DNA of 64,000 bases from Oxytricha trifallax (Eukaryota; Ciliophora; Spirotrichea; Sporadotrichida; Oxytrichidae), in assembly GCA_000711775.1 (NCBI GenBank), contig ARYC01000075.1, positions 1 to 64,000 of the forward strand. The letters run 5' to 3'. The translations under genes and the position numbers were made by a program. Shown piece by piece: positions 24,120 through 35,785 of the stretch. Each line of letters begins with the position of its first letter. The first letter of the stretch is position 1. The notes beneath the pieces were generated by a model that was not told where the DNA came from, ran no database searches, and was given only the letters and a program-made list of their open reading frames with translations.

Positions 24120-27100
24120 AATGACTCAAGCGCTGGAAGTAATTAATTATAACAAAGCCTCGTTAAATCTAACAAATTGCTCCATTAAGCTTCTGTTTAC
24201 AAAACGACAGGGGAAACATCTAGTGGAGTCACTGATACTTAGCAATAGACTTCTTTAAATGGTTCTTAACCTAATAAAAATAAAATTCCTGAATCTAAGT
24301 CAGTAAAATCCTCTGGTTCATAGGTAGCTACTCAAACTCCATCGTATAACAATAATAATCTTTCAAAATCTAATAAAAATAATCAGAGTTTCAATCATGC
24401 AATTGGTTAGCAACACAATAACTCTATGTGTGCAATTAATCAGAGAGAGTTAAATCAGTCAACTCAGCCAGAGAAAGTGTTAGGAGTGAGATCAACAAAC
24501 AGACTATAATCTTCAAATTACCTTCTTTCTCATTTTAGAACTTAAAGTAATAGTAATTTTTTAGTTACATCTGGCCTTCACTAGTCAACAGCATGCTGTA
24601 ATGAATTAAAAGTATCAATTAAAGTAATTGTAGCAAATTGATAGTTAGTTTCACTTCGTTGTAGTAAAATAATAGTAGTTCTGCCGTCAGAAACTTAAAA
24701 TGAAAACAGCTTTTGGCGAAGGTGATTATGGTATAGATAATACTTATATTAATAATTCAAGATCTGTAAAAGGGTCATCTTTGAGAATCAGCTCCCTCCC
24801 TTAGCAAGTTTAACAAAATTCACATTCTTTAAATGTAACAAATATTTGACCAAAAGAAAAACGCAAATAGATTGAAACTCTTTTTAAATTAGTAGATGAA
24901 ATTCAGAAGTTCTAACTCTAATCATAATAGTCAGCTCTACAAGTCCCTATTCTCTAATAAGTACCAAAAGAAACACAATAATCAGTAAACCACAGCAAGA
25001 GACAACACCAAAACTAAAACATCTTAAGTTACTATTGAAGAAGTATTTCTAAAATTTTAATGATGAATGAGTGCTTTTGGAGCAAAAGCTCTCTGCTTAA
25101 ATTGAACCTCCAAATTATATTTAAACAAGAATAAGTGATACATAAGCCTAGACTGTAAAGTTATTGAGGTAGAAAGATAATATGCTTATATCTCAGCTGT
25201 TTTAGACAGCTGATTAAAAGAAAACTAACCTTAAAATAAGAGTCAACACCAAAATTCCCAAGCAAATGAAGATATATCTAGTCTTTGGTATAACTCACTA
25301 ACTTTGGTCTCTTAAAATGAGCGAAGAAAGATAAAAATACTCAACTCTTTAGGAAACTTGTTAACTTTAAGAAACTTTATTAGAAAGTATATAAACCTCT
25401 AAAAATGAAATTTTAGGACTTAAAAATAATACTAAATAGTAAAACTAGAGTTTGTAAAGCTATCTAGCAACTAAGGCTACAACAGTTTAATCATTTAAAA
25501 TTCAAAAGTTTAACAGAAACTCAGTTGCTTTTAACTTTAATAATGCAAAAAAGATTACCCTAAGACCTATGAAATAACTTTAAACTTAGGAAATTCACCT
25601 AATCCTACAAAAAAGAAAATATGATTAATAAGAAAATAAGAATTTTATATCTCTTTAATCTATAAAGGGAGACACTTTTAAGGATTTATAATATAATAAT
25701 GATCCAGAGCTTGTCACTCAGAGGTCTGAAAGTCCAAATAAATTTAGTTCAAGCAATAATAAAAACTATATCACAATAAATGATCCACGTAATTAAATTA
25801 AGCAAAGAGATATTTTAAATATAATAATAATATCATATACAACAATGACTGAAAAAATTAATTTTTTGAATATTCAAAAGGCAATTTAAGATTAAAATTA
25901 GAAAAAGATATTACTAATCGTCAAAGAAAGTTAAATATTAGCGCAAAAAATTGAATAGAATTGAGAGAATCAGAAGTTCGTACAATAAAACTATCTTACT
26001 TTAAGTTAAATAAATTTAAGAAAGTTAGCTGCCACATCTCTATAGACAATTAATTAAAAACTTGAGAAAACTTAATTAGGAAATTATCTTAGATACTAAG
26101 AAAACTTTCCCAAATATATTGATATTTGAGGATAAGGAAAGAGTTGTCGATATACTTATAAGAATATTAGATGTTGTTATTAATCCTATGCCTGATTTGG
26201 GTTATGTACAAGGTATAAATTCTTTTGCGCTATCATTAATCAATATGATTTTATTTAAACCCTTTCACATTCAGGATATTAAACGACTTCTATCAGAAAG
26301 CTGTTTCATTCTTATCAGAATGTGCTGTTATATAACATAAACTCATAACCCCTATTTATAGATGATACATTTTGAGATTTTACAAGGATGTATTAATTCT
26401 ATTAATTATTGTCTATTAATGATTTGCGGCAAGATGTAGTCTCAATAACATTTTGCGGATGCAAATCCATTTTTAAGTATATGAAAACTTTAAACAAAAA
26501 AGATAAAGAAAATTTTAAGATATGTTTAGAGTTTAAGTTAATAAGTATAGTTATTAGTATATTAAGAATTATTAATAAAAAATGGTTATTATTAAAATCT
26601 CATAGCATGCTCATACTTTAAAATGAAGAGTACACATTTAAAACTATAAAAATACTAGAGTTCAATACCCCTTAAGTAAATTAATTAGGCAAATAATTTT
26701 TTAGAATTTTAAACTTTTAATGAATTTAATCGTTATAAAATTTAAGAGTTTTATAATTTTAAGTGATCAAATAGCTACTTTAAATATACAGACTTAAAGT
26801 TAAGTTATAGAATAATCTCAATCCTCTTAAACTCCTCTGTCTTAATTGGATTCTTTAGTAAAAAAAATATCTCCACCTACTTTAAGATTTTGCGTTGAAA
26901 TAGTTTTTGACTTTTTACTTTCGATCTAAGGATTGAGAATATATCAACAGTCCTGGATTTATTCATAGTGGAGGAATTCAAATCTCTGCTAAAAATAGCT
27001 TTAGCTTTATTGGATTACACAATGAAGATGTTCTAAGAGGGTCAATTTGCCATAGCTCAGCACTCTGATCTGAATAAAGAATTCGTTGTCATACTAAAGC

Positions 27101-28060
27101 GTTTTAGTGAAGAGAAGTCAATATGCATAAAAATTTTTGTGAGGATTAAATTTTCTAAGTAACTAACAGACTTATGAAAAAGATGGAGAAATTCTATATC
27201 AAAGAAACAAAGCCTTAGAGAAGGTGGACTAATAGAAACCCCAATTCTAAGGGGCACATAGTTGGTGAAAGAATGCGAGGATTCAGAAGTAATAGCTTGA
27301 AAATTGGAATGTTAGTTACTGCTAATGATCAAAATATTAAATTAGAATGGAGAATTTTACCATAACTACCATCAAAGATTAATCATTAAGAACAGGTCTT
27401 AAGATCTTTAAACATTCAGAATTTTGTGAAATTTCTTGAAACATTAAAAGTAAATTTTCACATTGCAAAAGTTTAAGAGTATTGTCTTCTGCCTAGAAAA
27501 ACGAGTTAATCAGTGTATTTTCTGACAATGATGAAATCGAAGGATCAGATGTAAAGGGAATTAACGTCATGCCTTCTATTACAAACCAATAACTCCACAA
27601 ATTGCATTAAGCAGTAAAAAACAGAAACAGATAGAAGACAGACTGATATAAATTCCTATGGTGTTTAACTATGGCAATTAAGGAGAAGGTCATAAACTCA
27701 TAAAACAGAGCTAAGTTTTGAAGATTCAATAGAGGAAATTAATCTAGAATGGAAACATGAACAGCAAAGATCATATGTAAAAATAAAAGAGTACCTTGCT
27801 TAAAAATGCGTTAGATCTACTAAGAGAAAATGTTGGGGCAGAAAGTAGAATTTATATAGGGTTATCTCAATTGAGCAAACAGGTAAAAAAAAATAAGCCA
27901 TATAAATTACTTAGGTCGTAGTGTAAGAGTAAAAGCAAATCACAGAAGAATTCTAAAATATATCAAAAAGAGGGTACCTCAAAAAGATCTGAATACAAAC
28001 TAGGTAGTAACTATGAAACTGTCTAATCGTTTCCTTCTTCTTAACAATTGAATAAATTAT
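24120..28060 (+). CDS. TBC-domain protein (Rab GTPase-activating type)
   Basis: A disordered Ser/Asn/Gln-rich N-terminal frame (24120-24641; for example PESKSVKSSGSQVATQTPSY) is followed by coiled-coil sequence in a frame of about 310 codons (25020-25970) with only one internal TGA at 25068-25070. From about 26020 a TBC domain appears: IILDTKKTFPN corresponds to the IxxDxxRTxP motif (Arg replaced by Lys) and LGYVQGIN (26197-26220) to YxQGM; TBC helices end with VLDLFIVEEFKSLLKIALAL near 26950-27010. A long C-terminal frame follows (about 27260-27989, LSFEDSIEEINLEWKHEQQ). Such proteins speed GTP hydrolysis by Rabs using Arg and Gln fingers; the Arg finger change would weaken activity. Some blocks meet at frame changes, probably IESs or lesions. 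Confidence 0.7.
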
Positions 28061-28299
28061 TTAATATTATTCATATTATAATTAATATAAAATAAAAATA
28101 AAACAAGATATGTAGTATTAATTAAAATTAAGAATTAAATTTTGATTAATTTAATAAATTTAAATTTTTATTTTTGATAATTTCAAATTTAATTCAAGAA
28201 TGATTTCAATAAAATTTTTCAAAATTGATTTTATTTTATTTAGTTTTTTTATTAAACAAACGAATTCCAAGAAATTTAAAAAGATATAACAATATTCAT
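28061..28299. other. AT-rich spacer
   Basis: Over 85 percent AT, poly-T and poly-A runs; probable 3' flanks of two convergent genes. Confidence 0.5.
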
Positions 28300-29290
28300 T
28301 AATTAAAATTCAATGCATAACCTTCCTTAGACTATAGTAAAAAGAAAAACTCCAGAAATGTCTCTTTAGAAAAGACTCTTTTAAAAGCAAGAAAAACTTC
28401 ATATAACCCGTAATAAATTAAAATTCGACTCGCTCGACTTAAAACAGCAGTAATTTCGCATGAAATACAAAAAGCTTTATCGTTAAAATACTCATCACAA
28501 ATACCAATTATCATATCACTAATTCATATAAGAAAAACCCAAGTTAGAGCAATGACAACGTCAACAAGTAAACATATTTCATTTCCTTCAGTTGCACCAC
28601 TTTTAATGCAAACAACATCTTGAGGCAAAACTTAAACAATAAAAATATTTCAGTTTAACGTTCCAATAGCAGTTATAGGAACTTTCTCAAAAGACAGTGT
28701 AGCAAAAAGTCAATTAATAGCTAAGCGATGTGATCACTTAAAACTATGATGGCAATTTTTAATTACTTCCCTAATCGGTTTTGTCCAGTTTTTCATGTTA
28801 TAAACAGTAGCAGTAGCAATTAAGCATCAGTAATAAGAAACAAACTATTTATGTAAGAATAAGCTAATAGGGACGAACGATATTGCAGAACTTTAAATTA
28901 TCAAAAGCAAGTTATAAAAGTCTCATATAAAGGAGTCAACCTAATTAAGTAATAAAATGCTACAAATATAATTATGTCTAATATGTCTACAGGAGTAGGC
29001 GCCAAGCTTCTTAACATACTTAATGTAGCAATTAAAATTTTAACATAATCAATCACATTTTAAAGGTCTAATATAATAACGTGCACAATCAGTAAACTTT
29101 GGAACTTGACATGAGAAACGACCAATTACACGCCTTTTATAAAAGTAAAACCCGAGATGTAAACTTGAGTTATTTGCTCATTACATGTACAACACTTCCC
29201 AATAAGAATTTGAAGTGGACTCTCCAAAGTTTGAAAAAATAAACCCAATAAATTTAAGGCAAAAACTTGAGTATGAGGCCTTAGGCGACA
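28300..29290 (-). pseudogene. Unidentified hydrophobic protein, family copy A
   Basis: No frame is open over the whole stretch with TGA as stop. The most protein-like minus-strand reading starts MSPKASYSSFCLKFIGFIFS near 29290, has Cys-rich sequence (FTDCARYYIRPLKCD, then LCQNFNC and a later HNYICSILLLN) and hydrophobic segments (LLVDVVIALTWVFLI), but needs eight TGAs to be read through. The Cys/Arg-Pro pattern faintly recalls DHHC-type palmitoyltransferases; I would not rely on it. Diverged copy B at 41690-42780 shares two TGA positions with the same 7-codon spacing. A plus-strand frame with three TGAs over about 250 codons is the main alternative. Confidence 0.3.
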
Positions 29291-29559
29291 TGCTTTCTTA
29301 GATTAGAAACCTAGACACAGAATGAAACCAGTCTAGATTCGTACATAAAATTTTTAGAATTAATCTGATATATTATATATAAATTTAAATACAGCTATTT
29401 TGATTTTAAATTATTCACATTCATTTTGCCTATTTTATAAAATTATAGTCTATCACTGATTTGTATGAATAATATTTTGTGTTTAAAAAGAGAATTAAAT
29501 GTAGAAGTTTTTATAATTTAAGAATAAAAAACAAGAAATGGTAGTGACTCCGCTAAAAG

Positions 29560-30780
29560 CAAGCTATTAACTCAAGATTGCAATATTATCCAAGGTATCA
29601 CAGTTTCTGGTTAATTAACAGTTACTTATCAATTAGCAGGTAGCAACAGAGATGTTTAATTGCTGAGCTGCTGTTTTTTGTGGCTGTGATAGGAATTTTA
29701 ATATGTCTATTTAATCTTGTGGTAGTAGAGGCTGAATAAACTTTTGAGCTGTTGGTTGCCTAAGCTTATTACTGCTTTTTATTAAATTTTTACTATTTTC
29801 TAAGATTGCTAGTTAGTCCATTAATTCTAACTAGAGATTATATTAGAGAATTCGTAATTAACAGAAGGCAAAATCGCAGACTAATTTAATTTGCTGAAAG
29901 ATTGATTGAACTGTTATAAATTTGAAAAGAGTTAGTGATTTGCCGGAACAGCTATTCTTATTTTTGGGAGATGCATTGTGTCATTGAAGAATTTACCTAA
30001 TCTGATTTGCCTTATTAGTAATTTCAAAACCTGGAGACTCTTATTAAAATTTTATTGCCTATAAGTTTATTAGTGTTAGGCTGTTCTGTGGGAGAGCTAG
30101 AATCAGCTGGAAAATAATTAGTTAAGAGTTTCTAAAGTAGGAAGACGCTTTAATCTAATTAGTTTTATCTTTCCTTAATTCAAAAAGTTCTATTTTATTC
30201 AAATAAATAATTGGTTCATCATTCAACTCTTAATTATTAGAATTACTTATCAAATCTTATTTCTGAAAATTTTGAGAGCCTTTCAAAAATTATTCTAATT
30301 CTTTTTTTTGTAGCAATGAAGTTTTCATCTTTATATAACTGTGATTAACAAAGTCTTTGTTAACGTTTGAGAGTGACTTATTTTGCTATTGTAAATTATT
30401 CACTATTGTTTTTATTTTGAGTTTTGGTTCTGATTCTTATCTAATTTATACATTCTAAAATTTGCTAGTTAACTGTTTTATGCACTTTTATTTGGAGAAT
30501 TAGTAAAATTGGTAATTTCTGCTATTCTAAGATATAGAGTGATTCATAGGAATCTATTAAATTAGTAACTTGTCTATTAATCCTTGAATTCTTTAATAAC
30601 TTAAGTCAAGTTTTTATTGAAATGACTTCTGTGAGTGTTTTTGTTGTTTTTTTTACTGTAAGATTCATTTCCTTAAGTTTCTAGTCCCTTTATTTGAGTA
30701 TCTTTTGCTTAATGTTTTCTCTTTCAAATAAGTTGTTTGTTTGAATTCGGCTGCTAACTGCTATAGACTTCATATAAATA
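29560..30780 (-). CDS. Gln-rich coiled-coil protein, downstream part
   Basis: From about 30780 the minus strand reads ENIKQKILKQRDQKLKEMNL; from about 30600 one frame stays free of TGA for some 170 codons, including KTSLLQKKELEQFLKGSQNF and NDEPIIYLNKIELFELRKD. After a one-base change it continues DSSSPTEQPNTNKLIGNKIL and FNDTMHLPKIRIAVPANHQL down to about 29630. The content suggests long coiled coils with a disordered C-terminus. No domain recognised. Confidence 0.55.
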
Positions 30781-32190
30781 TTAAAAAATATTAAATTAAA
30801 GTATAAAAATTTATATTCTTCTTCTATCTGCTCCTTTCTTTCAAATTATCAAAGCTAAATCAAATAAATTTATCATAATGCTTTTAATTCTTACTTATAG
30901 TCTTTTCTTAAATAAAAACTCTTTCTATCTTATTTCTTAAGTACAAGACAGTATATATTGAACTTTGCTATGATTATCGTTTAACTCTTCAGAGAAAAAT
31001 TAATAGAGTCAAGTTGATTTTTTTAAAAAATGTTAAATAAACTCTAAAAAATTTAATTTTATTAATAATAATCTGATTTATTTAGAAAAGTTTTTGTAGT
31101 TGCTAAATTCCCTAACTTTAAGTTCCAGCATGATGCTTAAGATTCAGGAAGATATTAGAAGGAATACTAGTAATAATTTTTTGTTTATTACCATTCTAAA
31201 TTCCCTCTATTTACAATAAAATTAATATAAATAACAAAATTTTACTTCTAAGTTCCAGAATTCATAACATGAGCAGTTGAATTGAAATTTTCTAAGTTAA
31301 TGGTTTCTAGTTAAACTAAATATTTGAAAACTATTCATTGGGTGTTGTTGCAATATTAATTATTAATGATATAAAGCACATTGAAGGGGAACTGCCTTTG
31401 TAGAGTTGGTTATTGTTTAAAGCAAATAATATCAAAATTTATTTTATTTATTTGGCTTTAATAAAGATTTTAGTCCACTGCTGCTACCTTTTTTATTCTC
31501 AGATTACTTATTTATATAAATAAAGTGCAGTATTTCATTAAATTAAATTAATACAAAAAATTTAAGTCGTTTTTTATAAAAATATCTCTCCTAATTATTA
31601 CTAATAAATAGATTTCTATTAACTGAAAATATTAATTATTCTTGGACCTCTATTCCTTATATAACCACTCAAATCTTTTAATTATATCCCTTAAAAGTTA
31701 AGTCTCCTTTTGTTAGCCAAATTACTGCATTAATTAGTATTATTATTATTCTAATTTCATTTCAATTATTATTATTTTATTTATATAAATCATTGTATTG
31801 AAGTGAACTATTATATTTGCCATAAATTTATTTTGAAAAATTATTTTATTTTTGTTTTAAGACCTCCTTATATTGCTAACCTAAATTATACAATATTCTC
31901 ATTTTATTAATGGATTTTTGATAAAATTGCTTATTCAGTTTAATTTAATTATGGCTATTTCAATTAGCATTATGAATCAAATTTTTCAACAAAGTTCCAG
32001 TGTTATTTTTTGGATAGACAAGTAAGTCTAACTTTTTTGTTGTAATTAACTTCTCTATTATGCAAGATTTCCGAAATCTTTGCTTTATTGTTGCATTTTT
32101 GTACTGGTTCCTCTAGTAAGTAGCGTTCTTTTGTTGTGTAATTTTAGAAAAAAAAAATTGAAGAATAATAAATTAAATGTATTGTAGTAT
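30781..32190. other. AT-rich tract, no supported gene
   Basis: T- and A-rich runs with only scattered short frames. It lies between two minus-strand blocks of similar composition and may be a large IES of that gene. Confidence 0.4.
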
Positions 32191-32194
32191 CATT

Positions 32195-33000
32195 AAAAGT
32201 AACCTTGATTCTGATTCTAGCGATTAAATGGTTGTAGATTTTGAAGAAGCTTGTCAGATATTGTATATTAAAAGTTTAGCTTCTTGCAAGATAATTAGAT
32301 TGGGATTTTTATCTTGCCTTGGTCCCAATTCGTCTTCTATGATTTTCTTATAGTGGCAAGTTACACAGTTTATCATTGAGCAGTTCACTAATCATTTAGG
32401 AGGTTAAGATCTAGGATAGAAACCACATGTGATTATTTGAACTAGTAGATTACTTCATTATTGCCTATTTTTAACTAGTTTAATTGTTTAAGAGTTTTGG
32501 TGCAATTTAGTGATGTTTCGTTAAAGATTGAATGTAACTGAGTGGTAGTTTGACCCATTTTCATTAGCAAGTACTGATTTATACATTTGCTGGATGTTCC
32601 TTGATTATTATAAGCCAGGCTAATTGTTTTAATGGATGTCAGATTTATTAGGAGACTCTGAAGGCAAAGGTTTTTTATTGTACTTATACTGCTCTTCCTA
32701 AAATTAATCTCAGATATTCATTTCACAATCTTGTAGAAACCTAGTTTACTGTTCTTTATCAATTAACTTACTTTCAATCGATGAGTGATCGCCCTTAATA
32801 TATTTTGTTTCGATTTTCCACTAAATTTTTTAAGATCTTTTAAGAAGTTAGCTGTTTATTTTAAGTTATTAAAGTCTTAAAGCTTCTAAAGAGTGATTTA
32901 ACTGCTGCTACTTTGAGCTCTTTCAGATTGATTTTGAGATTTATTTATTTTAAATATGAAATATTTGATAATTCATTCTGCTATTTAGTGTTTCTTTTTT
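32195..33000 (-). CDS. Coiled-coil protein, upstream blocks
   Basis: About 32905-32720 reads QKLQDFNNLKQTANFLKDLK then QNILRAITHRLKVSQLIKNS to a TGA. About 32450-32160 reads SQMISELLNDKLCNLPLQEN and ARSQTFNIQYLTSFFKIYNH. The second region is also open on the plus strand (DSSDQMVVDFEEACQILYIK), so its strand is uncertain; minus is preferred because both neighbours on either side are minus. May be the 5' part of the gene at 29560-30780. Confidence 0.4.
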
Positions 33001-33392
33001 TGTTACAAAGGATACTTCAATTTCAAAGTCTAACTTACTCGAAAGATATTATTAAATATGTACTTTCTATTGTAAACTGGCTTAATTAATAGAGCAAATT
33101 GTTTAAAACTTGGTTATTTTAAAACTTATCTTATTAAGGCACATCTTGTTTATAGAATTGTTTCAAGTTTCTTCCAAACTAGTTTGCAAGCTTCACTCTT
33201 TTCTAAAGTTGATTGTTTTATTATTTGATTTTATATAGATATTTTATAGTCTCAAATTCTGGGGAAATAATTGTAGATATCCAAAAACAATTTATGTTAA
33301 GGATTTTCATTAGGGCTTACGTTAAGATCATTATTTATTTATAAATAAATTTAATATTATAAAATATAGATAACTAAAACCCTATCGCAAAA
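33001..33392. other. AT-rich intergenic region, probable divergent promoter
   Basis: Between a minus-strand gene and the ATG at 33393. No coding sequence; contains ATAAATAAATTTAAT-type AT-rich sequence just before the start. Confidence 0.4.
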
Positions 33393-34758
33393 ATGTATAA
33401 TAACTATGCCAGCAATACTAACAAGCATGGTTAACAGCATAATCAGTATGTAAGTGGGAATGAATGTAATCAAACTAACGATGATAACTAAAATAATTAT
33501 ACCAATAACTACGATGCAATGAATAATCAAACCAGATAAAGCGATTACAATAAGATTGATTCTCAACCCATACAGTGTAACTACAATAAAATCGACATCA
33601 TTCAACCACCAAATGCCAGATAGAGTGAGTACAATCAGACATCTTAGCCAAAACAAAGTGAATATTACAATAGTATTCCTCAAACAACAAATCCATAAAC
33701 TTTCATTCTACCAGTTGAAACTTCAAAACTAAAGTTTAAGCCAATCCTAATCCGCTTAAAACGAAGAAATGAGAATAAAAAAAGTGTCTTCTGGGTTACT
33801 TCAGTTAAGGATATCGCTAAGAATTTGAATTTAGGAGCACTTTAGGGGTTAAGCTAGGGAGTTATTGCTTGATTAAAGAAGAAAAGCAATAAGAAGAGAT
33901 TGAGCGCAGAAGAAGCTTTTAAAGATGAAGATAGAGAAAGACGTGTGGAATTGTAGAGAAAAAGAATTATTAATGCAATCATTAATGGAGCTAATCGATC
34001 TTTCGTCAATAAAGTCAATTCAAAATTTGATAACAAACCATCTGCTGGAGTTTTCAACCAACAAGATCAATTTATAAAGCCAATTTTCTATAAAAAAGCG
34101 ATTGCCAAAGCCGTTGTTTTCTTTGGTGACTCAAATGAAAATGAAAAAAAACATACTTCATTTATTTAACAACTACAAGATCAACCTTAAAATTGCTAGC
34201 TCACACTCAAATGTATAGAGTTATGGAGGAAATAACAACGCTTACAATAACTACTATGACACTATCATTCCATCTAATGATTATCAATAGACTCATCAAT
34301 CTCCTCCAACTATGTTAAGCAACACCCAATCAGCAAAGAAGAAGGAAAAAAAAGAAAAAGAAGAGCAAGCTTGACAACTTTTTCAGTTGATGACAATTAA
34401 TCAAGCAATGAAGACGAGAAAGATGATGGTAATAAGTAAAAACCAACCACCTTTGCATACTCAGCACCCCAAAAATGAATATGAGCCCATAAAAACTGAA
34501 CCCACCCTTGTCAGGATTCACTCCAAAACAATTTGTCTGCCTCCTCCAGTCTACCAAAAGATAAAAATTGCTCCTACTAATATGCAGAACATCAATGATG
34601 GAGATGATGATGACGATGAAAATGATTTCAATTTTAGACAATCTAATAGTAAGACTTAGCCTTAAATCGGAGGGCAAGCCAACTAACAGGTCACTGTTAA
34701 TCACCAAGCCAAATTTAGTAAGCTATTTGATGATGACGATTGTGAGGATGACTATTGA
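33393..34758 (+). CDS. Asn/Gln-rich protein with acidic C-terminus
   Basis: Best-delimited host gene here. ATG 33393 opens MYNNYASNTNKHGQQHNQY, an Asn/Gln/Tyr-rich prion-like region. A basic middle (LKKKSNKKRLSAEEAFKDED) follows an in-frame TGA at 33870-33872. Further on come GGNNNAYNNYYDTIIPSND, SVDDNQSSNEDEKDDGNK and an acidic tail FSKLFDDDDCEDDY ended by TGA at 34756-34758. Three frame changes all sit in homopolymers (A8 near 34150, A8 near 34345, CCCCAAAAA near 34475), and they compensate. About 450 residues. The LFDDDD tail resembles acidic binding motifs of endosomal or actin-regulatory proteins, without proof. Minus-strand standard-code ORFs of 108 and 125 codons here are shadows. Confidence 0.7.
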
Positions 34759-35325
34759 CCAATTAAAATAAGTTAACTTCTTGGGTTTCTTTTTCTCATC
34801 ACAAATATATCAGTTTATTATGATCATCATTATTTATTATTATTATATATGTTTTCAATCATTTTTCATAAATCTATTCCCAAGAAATTTTTGGGAGTTA
34901 TAAATGTATAATTTAATTGATCTTAATCCTAATTTCTTCATCTTATTTTATAGATAATAACAAATATTAAATGCAAATATTTATTAATAAATGAAAAATA
35001 ATCAAATGCGGAGAATTAAAAAATACTTTATAGCACATTTTAATATTTAAATCATTAAGTCATGTATTTAATCTCTCAAAAATCATAGCAATTTACAAAA
35101 TTTTAATAATATTTAAAATAATTTGATCAAATAATAAATAATAAACAGATTGAAGAATAAAGATAGTAAAATAAAGAATTGCGAAGTTAGGTTACTGATT
35201 TATAATTAAATATAATTTATATTATAATTGCAAAAGAACCAATTTCTGGAGAAGAAACACAGAAATCGGTATTTCTAGTGCAAGATTAAACGTAACTTTC
35301 TCATTTGCTTGACCATCGACTCTAA
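34759..35325. other. 3' flank, AT-rich
   Basis: No gene. Contains TATAAT-type repeats and poly-A/T; likely 3' untranslated and spacer sequence of the Asn/Gln-rich gene. Confidence 0.5.
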
Positions 35326-35785
35326 TATTAATATAGTATATTCAAAATGGGGAAATTGTAAAAATATAATTCAAATTTAAATTTAATTAATAAAAACAGC
35401 CACTAATTTGCATGAGGTTTAAATAGAATTAGATATAGTAAGTATCCAAAAATGTATGTATGTAATGGCCGTTACTATGAACCAACTTCAAGAAAGGTTG
35501 GAGAGTTCGAATCCTGCTTTGGAATTTCTTTTATTTTTGAGTTCCAATATTATTTTTAATTAATTTTAAAACAAAAATAAAAGAAATTCCAAAGCAGGAT
35601 TCGAACTTTCCAACTTTTCATGAAGTTGGTTCATAGTAACGGCCATTACATACATACATTTTTGGATACTTACTATATCAAATTCTATTTAAACCTCATG
35701 CAAATTAGTGGCTGTTTTTATTAATTAAATTTAAATTTGAATTATATTTTTACAATTTCCCCATTTTGAATATACTATATTAATA
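35326..35785. repeat. Long palindrome: 214-bp arms around a 32-bp loop
   Basis: Left arm 35326-35539 and right arm 35572-35785 are inverted copies with only a few mismatches. Near the loop each arm holds AGTTCGAATCC, which matches the consensus of a tRNA T-loop/B box, inside a tRNA-like stretch (GGTTGGAGAGTTCGAATCCT), but the T stem does not pair, so it is not a functional tRNA. The structure could be a head-to-head pair of tRNA-derived SINE copies or a hairpin-producing element. A transcript would fold into a nearly perfect 200-bp duplex. Confidence 0.9.

Noticed and set aside
28300-29290. Mitochondrial DNA insert using TGA as Trp
   Set aside because: The same reading also needs TAA and TAG as sense codons, which the ciliate mitochondrial code does not allow, and no mitochondrial gene is recognised.
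33357-34707. Minus-strand ORFs of 108 and 125 codons in the standard code
   Set aside because: They lie opposite the Asn/Gln-rich gene and mirror its AAT/GAT-rich codons (hydrophobic Ile/Val runs). They are shadows.
35465-35535. tRNA gene
   Set aside because: Only the T-loop/B-box-like GTTCGAATCC is present; the T stem does not pair and no acceptor or anticodon arm can be built.
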